Assembly: GCA_013696905.1 (NCBI GenBank)
Contig: JACCXP010000311.1
Location: 1 to 7,220, forward strand
Source: Thermoleophilaceae bacterium
GTDB lineage: Bacteria > Actinomycetota > Thermoleophilia > Solirubrobacterales > Thermoleophilaceae
Direction of reading: 5' to 3'
DNA length: 7,220 nucleotides
Part shown: piece after piece, positions 1-4,886 of the stretch
How the letters are laid out: every line of letters starts with the position of its first letter
Numbering within the stretch: position 1 is the first letter of the stretch
Notes under the pieces: generated by a model
Database searches by the model: none
What the model saw: the letters and a program-made list of their open reading frames with translations, nothing else
Told to the model about the DNA's origin: nothing
Made by a program: the position numbers and the translations under genes

Positions 1-897
1 CTCGCGCAGCGCCGCGGGGGCGCGCCAGGTGCCGCCCTCGACGAAGCGCGCGGACACGGTGAGCGAGCGCACCGTGCGCCCGCGTCGCTCGGGGCGGGCA
101 AGCAGCCGCGCGATCAGCAGCTCGAGTGAGCGCTCGAGCTGCTGGCCGGACGTCGCCTCAGGCAGCGTGATCCGCTCGGCCACGGGCTCTTGGGGGCGGC
201 GCGGGACGAGCGGCGTGTCGCGGCCGTGCACGAGCTCGAGCGCCAGCAGGCCCGGGTGCCCGAAGCGCTCCACGAGCGCGGGAGTTGGCAGCGCCGAGAG
301 CTGCCCGAGGGTGCCTATGCCGAGGCGCTCGAGCGTGCCAGGAAGGTCTGAGAGCTCGGGACGGGCGCGTAGCGTGCCGACCGGGAGCGGCGCGAGGAAG
401 GCGCGCACGGCGCCCGCCGCCACGATCTCACTACGGCGCGGGCGGGCCTTGAGCGCCGCGGCGTAGGCGGCGAAGCGACTCGGCGCCGCCCCGAGCCTGA
501 TCCGGGGTCCGAGCGCCCCGCGGGTGGCCGCGAGCACGCCCTCGAGGTGGCCGCCGTGGAGTCCGCGCAGGCCGTCCGCGACGAAGAAGGCCTCGCCCTC
601 GCGATCGGACTCGGGCTGCGCGCCGACGCCCTCGAGCCGGTCGAGCGCTCGTGACCACAACGACCGCGCGCGCTCGGGGTCCGGGGGAACGAGCCGAAGC
701 TTCGGGCAGCGCGTGAGCGCCTCCCCCACCCCCATGCCGGCCCAGAGCCCGAATGCCTCGGCCGCGGGCGTCGCCTCCCCGATCACGGGTCGGCGCCCGG
801 GCTCGGGACCGAGCGCCACGGGCTCCGAGAGCAGCGACTCGCCGCGCTCGAGCGCGGCGATCAATGCGAAACGGCGGATGAGCGCGCACACGACCAT
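1..897 (-). CDS. imuB: ImuB-like, catalytically degenerate Y-family DNA polymerase (3' end beyond window)
   Basis: The frame is open from the start codon to the window edge, giving 299 visible residues. The Y-family fold can be followed: N-terminal strand (VVCALIRRF, 2-10), palm/finger helix (40-75, ending CPKLRLVPPDP), the equivalent of the SIDEAYLD block (GEAFFVAD, 101-108), the nucleotide-binding-like IRLGAAPSRFAAYAA (133-147), a helix-hairpin-helix thumb (LPGTLERLGIGTLGQLSALP, 185-204) and the beginning of the little finger (from about 236). The acidic catalytic residues are missing: no DxD in the first strand, and the Asp of the DE pair reads Gly. This is the hallmark of ImuB, the non-catalytic partner that bridges the clamp and DnaE2 in SOS translesion synthesis. 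I chose ATG 897 because the SOS box then lies wholly upstream. An in-frame ATG at 909 (adding MCST) is possible. Neither start has a clear Shine-Dalgarno, so the mRNA may be leaderless. Co-directional with the XRE gene just upstream. A little-diverged DinB is unlikely given the lost acidic residues. Confidence 0.85.
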   Translation of the reverse strand, partial: MVVCALIRRFALIAALERGESLLSEPVALGPEPGRRPVIGEATPAAEAFGLWAGMGVGEALTRCPKLRLVPPDPERARSLWSRALDRLEGVGAQPESDREGEAFFVADGLRGLHGGHLEGVLAATRGALGPRIRLGAAPSRFAAYAAALKARPRRSEIVAAGAVRAFLAPLPVGTLRARPELSDLPGTLERLGIGTLGQLSALPTPALVERFGHPGLLALELVHGRDTPLVPRRPQEPVAERITLPEATSGQQLERSLELLIARLLARPERRGRTVRSLTVSARFVEGGTWRAPAALRE

Positions 898-899
898 GG

Positions 900-915
900 T
901 CGAACACATGTTCGC
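900..915. promoter_or_regulatory. LexA (SOS) operator at the imuB start
   Basis: The sequence TCGAACACATGTTCGC has perfect 6-bp arms (CGAACA / TGTTCG) around a 2-bp centre. It matches 15 of 16 positions of the mycobacterial SOS box TCGAAC-N4-GTTCGA and fits the Gram-positive core CGAAC-R-N-R-Y-GTTYG. It ends 2 nt before the ATG at 897 and covers the alternative ATG at 909, so LexA bound here would block initiation of an imuB transcript. An AT-rich patch just upstream of it on the minus strand (915-921) could contribute to a -10 element, but no confident promoter hexamer is visible. Confidence 0.8.
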
Positions 916-927
916 ATAAAGTGGCCG

Positions 928-1344
928 CTAAGGGGTGCTCGGGCGCGCAATCCTCATCAGCACCTCGTGCGGGGGGAGGTCGGCGCCCCTCAGGAAGCGC
1001 ACGAGCGTCATCTCGGCCTCGGTGATGGGCTTTTGCGCGTCGTCCGAGCCGAGCAGGCGGCCGGCCTCGACCTCGAGCACGGCAGCGATCCCGAGATACA
1101 CGTACATCGGCGCACTGGCCCAGCCGCGCTCGAGGCGCGAGAAGTAGCCGGCCGAGTAGTTCCCACCCTCCGGCTTGTGGACCAGGTCAGCGAGCGCGGC
1201 CAGCGACAAGCCACGCGCGTTTCGAAGGCGCCGCACCCGATCGCCCACCACGGTCGACCATTCACAGTGGTAGGCGTCGCTCCAGCGCGGGCCACCGCGG
1301 TAGCCAGTCTGCAGCGAAGAGACCCGTGTCGGGTGGCGACCCAT
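928..1344 (-). CDS. XRE-family helix-turn-helix regulator next to imuB
   Basis: A 138-residue protein from ATG 1344. It has an N-terminal stretch of unclear nature (1-30), then an XRE/Cro-type HTH at about 33-98. Key parts are GDRVRRLRNARGLSLAALAD, the recognition-helix segment YSAGYFSRLERG and the helices MYVYLGIAAVLEVEAGRLLG. The loop between the two HTH helices is longer than usual (HKPEGGN inserted). A C-terminal tail (TEAEMTLVRFLRGADLPPHEVLMRIA, about 108-133) may be for dimerisation. The frame stays open to a GTG at 1560, but that extension covers the inverted repeats and has AT-rich third positions, so it is probably not translated. GTG 1251, just before the HTH, is a credible shorter start. 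No strong RBS is visible at any of these starts. The stop lies 30 nt before imuB ATG 897, so the two are probably co-transcribed, with imuB having its own SOS site. The operator bound is unknown; the palindromes at 1502-1551 are candidates. Confidence 0.75.
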   Translation of the reverse strand: MGRHPTRVSSLQTGYRGGPRWSDAYHCEWSTVVGDRVRRLRNARGLSLAALADLVHKPEGGNYSAGYFSRLERGWASAPMYVYLGIAAVLEVEAGRLLGSDDAQKPITEAEMTLVRFLRGADLPPHEVLMRIARPSTP

Positions 1345-1641
1345 CGCCGGCACCGTAGCCGTGGGCGGCGGGCGATTTGCCCGCACGACCGCCTCCCATG
1401 CGTCGATCGTCGTTCGATGGTTGCGTTTGTCACCGAACGGCGCGACGGGATGCCAGGGCACGCTCAGGTGGAGAGCGGGCCTCTCCGCGGACGCTAGGCG
1501 ATACGACAACGATCTTGTCTGGGGCGCAACATTCGTTGTCGTACCCCAGACGTTTCTCAAAGGACGGTGTCACCCTGGCCACAACGACGGCCTCGCCGGC
1601 GACCGGCGTGGCGGGCCACACCCGTTGCCATACTCGCTTCG
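1345..1641. other. Divergent intergenic region between xre and the GSDH lipoprotein gene
   Basis: About 300 bp separate the chosen starts of the two divergent genes. Open frames cross it, but their third positions are noticeably richer in A/T than in neighbouring genes, which argues against coding. It contains the interlocked inverted repeats at 1502-1551. AAAGGA at 1559-1564 precedes a possible early GTG (1567) of the lipoprotein gene. CATACT at 1629-1634 ends 7 nt before GTG 1642 and could be a -10 element for a leaderless transcript. No other feature is seen. Confidence 0.5.
1502..1551. promoter_or_regulatory. Interlocked inverted repeats, probable operator
   Basis: Two perfect inverted repeats interlock. 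TACGACAACGA (1502-1512) pairs with TCGTTGTCGTA (1533-1543), 11-bp arms. GTCTGGGG (1517-1524) pairs with CCCCAGAC (1544-1551), 8-bp arms. A shorter GACAA-N5-TTGTC sits inside the left part (1505-1519). Because the arms interleave rather than nest, one RNA strand cannot form both stems at once. The arrangement is equivalent to two copies of the same two words in opposite orientation and different order. Its place between divergent genes suggests a binding site for a dimeric regulator, possibly the adjacent XRE protein (inference). Confidence 0.6.
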
Positions 1642-2865
1642 GTGCCTCGCCCGACGATCGCAGCGGCGCTCCTCGCCGCCCTGCTGCTCGCCGTCTCGGG
1701 GTGCGCCAGGGACGGGCCGAGCGCGGCTGAGCCGAGCAGCGAGCCGCAGTCCGAGCCGACGGCCTCGGCACCCGAGGCGCGCGCGGCACAGCGCCCCGAC
1801 CGCGGCGTGCGGCTCGTGCGCTTCGCTCGCTTCGACGCCCCCATCTACGCGACGGCGCCGCCCGCGGACCGCCGCCGCGTGTTCGTGGTCGAGCGCGCCG
1901 GGCGCGTGCGGATAGTCCGCGACGGCCGCACGCTCGCACGCCCGTTCCTCGACATCTCGACTGACGTCGCGACCGACGGCGAGCGCGGGCTGCTCTCGAT
2001 CGCCTTCGCACCGGACTACGAGCGCAGCGGCAAGGTCTACGCGTACTTCAATGACCGCACGGGCGACATCCGCATCGACGAGCTCACACGCGGCGCAAGC
2101 GACCCCAACCGCGTCGACCCCGCGTCACGGCGCCAGGTGATCCGGGTCGAGCACCGCCAATTCTCGAATCACAACGGCGGCACGGTGCAGTTCGGCCCCG
2201 ACGGGCTGCTGTACGCAGCGCCCGGTGACGGTGGCGGCGGCGGGGACCCCTTCAAGGCCGGCCAGAACCTCGGCACGCTGCTCGGCAAGCTGATCCGCAT
2301 CGATCCGCGTGCCTCCGGTGGACGCCCCTACCGGGTGCCGCGCGACAACCCGTTCGTCGGCCGCCAGGGCGCCCGCCCCGAGATCTACGCCTACGGGCTA
2401 CGCAATCCCTACCGCTTCTCGTTCGACCGCCGCGACGGCGGCATCGCGATCGCCGACAACGGTCAGGAGGAGGTCGAGGAGGTCGACTACGCGCGGCGCG
2501 GGCGCGGCTCGGGGGCGAACTATGGCTGGAGTGTGTTCGAGGCGAGCCGCCGCTTCTCCGGCGGGTCGGCGCCAGGCCACGTGCGCCCGGTGATCGAGCG
2601 CTCCCACGACACCGGCGCATGCTCGATCATCGGCGGCTACGTGCTCCGCGATCGCGCGCTCGGGCGCGCCTACGGCCGCTATGCCTACGGGGACCTCTGC
2701 ACCGGTGAGATCCGCTCGGCGCGCCTGCGCACACCGCGCGCGAGCGGCGACCGGCCGCTCGGCGTGGCGCGCGTGGAGGGCGTGGTCTCGTTCGGAGAGG
2801 ACGGCCGCGGGCGCGTCTACGTGGTCTCCCAGGGCGGCCAGGTCTACCGCCTCGCCCCGCGCTGA
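1642..2865 (+). CDS. Secreted lipoprotein of the PQQ-dependent glucose/sorbosone dehydrogenase (GSDH) family
   Basis: A predicted membrane-anchored, extracytoplasmic six-bladed beta-propeller oxidising aldose sugars or similar alcohols with PQQ; the substrate cannot be read from the sequence. From GTG 1642 it has 407 residues: lipoprotein signal with lipobox LAVSGC (Cys21), an Ala/Ser/Pro/Glu-rich linker (22-55), then the propeller. Family landmarks are ERGLLSIAFAPDY (114-126), NHNGGTVQFGPDGLLY (176-191, containing the His equivalent to the sGDH catalytic base), GDGGGGGDP (195-203), LLGKLIRIDP, YGLRNPYRFSFDR (251-263), DNGQEEVEEVD (273-283), NYGWSVFE (293-300), IIGGYVLRD and YGDLCTGEI (349-357). 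Cys327 and Cys353 could form a disulfide. Length is normal for the family. GTG 1567, preceded by AAAGGA, would add 25 residues, but those codons have atypical third positions and 1642 gives a standard lipoprotein signal. Monocistronic on the plus strand, convergent with the permease gene; the IS now lies between them. Confidence 0.85.
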   Translation: MPRPTIAAALLAALLLAVSGCARDGPSAAEPSSEPQSEPTASAPEARAAQRPDRGVRLVRFARFDAPIYATAPPADRRRVFVVERAGRVRIVRDGRTLARPFLDISTDVATDGERGLLSIAFAPDYERSGKVYAYFNDRTGDIRIDELTRGASDPNRVDPASRRQVIRVEHRQFSNHNGGTVQFGPDGLLYAAPGDGGGGGDPFKAGQNLGTLLGKLIRIDPRASGGRPYRVPRDNPFVGRQGARPEIYAYGLRNPYRFSFDRRDGGIAIADNGQEEVEEVDYARRGRGSGANYGWSVFEASRRFSGGSAPGHVRPVIERSHDTGACSIIGGYVLRDRALGRAYGRYAYGDLCTGEIRSARLRTPRASGDRPLGVARVEGVVSFGEDGRGRVYVVSQGGQVYRLAPR

Positions 2866-2883
2866 GCTTCCCGCTGCCAAGGC

Positions 2884-2889
2884 GCTAGC
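2884..2889. repeat. Target-site duplication of the IS, left copy
   Basis: GCTAGC directly abuts the left end of the element and recurs at its right end (3936-3941). Six bp and the CTAG core match the NCTAGN target duplicated by IS481 and IS1002 in Bordetella. Because GCTAGC is its own reverse complement, it also looks like an extension of the inverted repeats. Assigning it to the target rests on the TG-starting ends of the family. Confidence 0.75.
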
Positions 2890-3840
2890 TGTCCTGCCCC
2901 AGGACGTTCCGAACGCGAGCCATAGGCGGGCGGTCACCGATCGCTGAGTGATGCCTGCGCTCGTTGTAGTAGGCGAGCCAGTGTGGCAGGGCGCCATCGC
3001 GATCCTCGCTTGAGCGGTAGGCCATGCCGTAGCCCCATTCGCGAGCGAGCGTCTGCTGGTAACGCTCGACCTTGCCGTTGGTCTTCGGCGTGTAGGGCCT
3101 CGTGCGCAGGTGGTGGATCGCGCGGGCCTCGAGCAGCTCGCGTAGCGAGCGGTTGTTGACGTAGGAGAAGGCGTTGTCGCTCATCAGGCGCTCGGCGACG
3201 ATCCCGCGCTCGAGGAAGAAGTCGAGCGCCGCCTGGTGAAGGCGGTGACGGTCGCGGCGCGCTCGTCGCCGTGGAGCTCGGTGTAGGCCAGGCGGGAGCA
3301 GTCGTCGACGACCGAATGGGCGTAGATCCAGCCCGCTCGCCGAGAGCGACGGGTGCGATCGCCGGTGACGGCGTGGCCGGGCTCGGAGAAGCGTGCGAAG
3401 CGCTTGACGTCGACGTGCAACAGGTTGCCGGGGCACGGCCACTCGTAGCGAAGCACCGTCTCACGGGGCACGGCCGGCCGGCGCGAGAGGCCATGGCGGC
3501 GCAGCGTGCGGTGGACCGTAGCGTGGGGGTGGCCGGTCTCTGAGGCGATCAGCCGCGGGCCCCAGCCGGTGCGCCGGCGCACTGCGCAGATGCGCCGCTC
3601 AGCGGCCTCGTCGAGCCTCCTCGGGCTGCGTGTCGGACGCGAGCAGCGATCCTCGAGGCGGGTGTGCGAACGGCGCGCCTCGGCGTCGGCCCGACGCCAG
3701 CGGCCGACCCACTCCCAGACCGTTGACTTCGATACGTTCGAGGCGGCCGCGGCCGCCTCGAACGTGAACCCCCGCTCTTCCACGAGGCGGACCATCTGGT
3801 AGCGGCCGTTCGGTGTGAGCCGAGCGTTACGGTGCTGCAT
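2885..3840 (-). pseudogene. IS481-family transposase, interrupted by a -1 frameshift
   Basis: A DDE-type integrase-fold enzyme that would cut and join the IS ends; about 318 residues when the frame is restored, normal for IS481. The first frame (ATG 3840 to about 3238) has the HTH (RYQMVRLVEERGFTFEAAAA..SKSTVWEWVGRW, 13-48), a second DNA-binding helical region (75-120) and the first catalytic Asp in LLHVDVKRFARF (Asp144), followed by VVDDCSRLAYTE. After Phe201 the match continues in the next frame as HQAALDFFLERG, then RLMSDNAFSY (second Asp, about 222), RTRPYTPKTNGKVERYQQTL (Glu about 259) and WLAYYNERRHHSAIGDRPP. Losing one C after TTC (3238-3240) explains the break. No canonical slippery heptamer is seen, so mutation or sequencing error is likelier than programmed frameshifting. 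GGAGG at 3846-3850, 5 nt ahead, supports the ATG. The TAG stop lies in the target duplication. Confidence 0.88.
2890..2914 (+). repeat. IS left terminal inverted repeat
   Basis: It starts TGTCCTGCCCC and ends TTCCGAAC, and pairs with the right repeat at 3911-3935 at 19 of 25 positions, including an unbroken inner TTCCGAAC block. It also holds a small perfect hairpin, GTCCTG-CCC-CAGGAC (2891-2905). It lies at the 3' end of the transposase gene and codes for its last residues. Confidence 0.85.
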
Positions 3841-3845
3841 CCGGG

Positions 3846-3850
3846 CCTCC
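3846..3850 (-). promoter_or_regulatory. Ribosome binding site of the transposase
   Basis: GGAGG on the minus strand, 5 nt before ATG 3840, fixes the transposase start. It lies within a stretch (CCGGGCCT, 3841-3848) that can pair with AGGCCCGG at 3889-3896. A leader hairpin could therefore hide the RBS in read-through transcripts, a known way of limiting IS expression (inference). Confidence 0.6.
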
Positions 3851-3886
3851 GTGAGGTAGTGAGCTTCGACAACCCCCAGCCTCTCG

Positions 3887-3902
3887 GTAGGCCCGGACCT
3901 AC
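3887..3902. repeat. Imperfect palindrome in the IS leader
   Basis: GTAGGCCCGGACCTAC is palindromic at 14 of 16 positions. It lies between the right IS end and the transposase start, where the transposase promoter or a regulatory hairpin would be. It overlaps the AGGCCCGG arm that can pair with the RBS region. Confidence 0.45.
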
Positions 3903-3910
3903 TTCATCCC

Positions 3911-3935
3911 GTTCGGAAGGTGGTGAGGCACGTCA
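3911..3935 (-). repeat. IS right terminal inverted repeat
   Basis: On the minus strand it starts TGACGTGCC and ends TTCCGAAC, the partner of 2890-2914 with 6 mismatches in 25. It lies upstream of the transposase and immediately inside the right GCTAGC duplication. Confidence 0.85.
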
Positions 3936-3941
3936 GCTAGC
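3936..3941. repeat. Target-site duplication of the IS, right copy
   Basis: GCTAGC, identical to 2884-2889. Read on the minus strand it contains the TAG stop codon of the permease gene (3939-3937), so the insertion fell exactly on the end of that gene. Confidence 0.75.
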
Positions 3942-4881
3942 CCTCGGCCGAGACCTCGTCCGCGCGCTCGCCGGCGCGCTTCCAGGCGAGCGCCATGAAG
4001 TAGGAGGTGTCGACGAGGAAGCCGATCAGGCCCGGCAGCGCCGCGCCCGGCCCGAGCAGCGCGCCGCCGACCGCTGCCGCGAGTGCGACGTTCTTGAAGC
4101 CGCCCGCCATGCGCGCGGCGATGTCGAGGCCGGGCGGGGCGATGCGCGCCGCCAGCCAGCCGCCGCCGAAGCTGCGGAGCGTGAGCACGACCGCCACCAG
4201 CGCGATGCTCACCAGGCCGACCTCTCCCGAGCCCAACCCGTTCATCAGCTCCCCGCCCGCCCCGAGCGTGATCAGGAAGACCGTGCCGTTCACCACGCGC
4301 CGGCGGATCGTCTGCGACACGCGCACGATCCGCTCGTGCGCGACGCGCCCGAGCAGCGACGGAACGATCAGGCCAATGCCGACGGTCGAGGCGATCCCGC
4401 CGACGCCGACGGTCGTGCCGACCACCAGCAGCAGCACCGCGGGCGTGAGCACGAGCGAGAGGCCGTATGCAGCCAGGCAGAACACAAGGACGCTGCGCAC
4501 GTCGATCTCGAGCCGGGAGGCGAAGGCCGGGATCAGCGCCGCGGGCGGCGCGATCGCTACGAGCAGGAAGCCGAGTCCGAGCGGCTCGTCGAGCCCCACC
4601 CAGACCGCCACGGCGACCATCGGCAGCGTCGGCACCGTGTAGTGCAGCGCGAGCAGGATCGCGCCGTCGCGCACGCCCGAGGTGCCCTCGCGGCGGGGGA
4701 TCGCGCCGACCGTCAGGAACGTCTGCAGCGCGAGCGCGGGGATCGCGAGCTGCCGCGAGCCGCCCTCGAGCCCGACCAAACCTCCCACCGCGAGGCCGGC
4801 GATCACCGCGGCCGCGAGGCCGCCCGCGGACATCAGGATGCGCCGGCGCTCGGCGGCTGCTGCCGCCACCTGGGCGCCCAT
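3937..4881 (-). CDS. Ten-TM permease resembling the bile acid:sodium symporter (BASS) superfamily
   Basis: A 314-residue integral membrane protein. Ten hydrophobic segments can be placed at about 17-38, 45-61, 73-95, 100-120, 128-155, 160-178, 197-213, 219-236, 258-277 and 279-299. Features recalling BASS/SBF carriers are the APPAALIPAFASR loop after TM4, the Pro-containing LSLVLTPAVLLL segment in TM5 and the GGFKNVALAAAVGGALLGPGAA segment around TM9. The substrate is unknown, and the related auxin-efflux carrier (AEC) family is the main alternative. The start ATG lies 5 nt after the peptidase stop, with no clear Shine-Dalgarno, so translation is probably coupled. The frame is open far upstream to 5511, but that part overlaps the peptidase gene and is not coding. 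Last gene of the aro operon here; its TAG stop lies inside the IS target duplication and the protein is intact. Confidence 0.75.
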   Translation of the reverse strand: MGAQVAAAAAERRRILMSAGGLAAAVIAGLAVGGLVGLEGGSRQLAIPALALQTFLTVGAIPRREGTSGVRDGAILLALHYTVPTLPMVAVAVWVGLDEPLGLGFLLVAIAPPAALIPAFASRLEIDVRSVLVFCLAAYGLSLVLTPAVLLLVVGTTVGVGGIASTVGIGLIVPSLLGRVAHERIVRVSQTIRRRVVNGTVFLITLGAGGELMNGLGSGEVGLVSIALVAVVLTLRSFGGGWLAARIAPPGLDIAARMAGGFKNVALAAAVGGALLGPGAALPGLIGFLVDTSYFMALAWKRAGERADEVSAEG

Positions 4882-4886
4882 CCCGA

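Larger units (their letters stand above)
2890..3935 (-). mobile_element. IS481-family insertion sequence, 1046 bp
   Basis: A complete element: TG-starting terminal inverted repeats of 25 bp matching at 19 positions, one transposase gene filling nearly all the interior, and 6-bp direct repeats GCTAGC outside. Length, ends, target site and the DDE transposase all fit IS481. It sits between the convergent GSDH and permease genes, whose stops would be only 19 nt apart without it. The transposase carries a frameshift, so this copy is probably immobile unless helped in trans. Ends and duplication are well preserved. Confidence 0.9.

Noticed and set aside
431..907. Arg/Gly/Ala-rich frame from GTG 907 over the imuB region
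   Set aside because: It is out of frame with ImuB, whose Y-family motifs are clear and whose frame is open to the window edge.
1515..1558. TTGTC motifs resembling PafBC-dependent (RecA-NDp) damage promoters
   Set aside because: The TTGTC starts match, but the RGTG part and the TANNNT -10 element at the required distance are not convincing on either strand.
1345..1560. N-terminal extension of the XRE protein to GTG 1560
   Set aside because: It would be translated through the inverted repeats, its third codon positions are less GC-biased, and the added residues show no domain.
2866..2905. Possible rho-independent terminator after the GSDH gene
   Set aside because: The only stem, GTCCTG-CCC-CAGGAC, has no T-rich tail and lies inside the IS end. 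The 19-nt gap itself has no hairpin.
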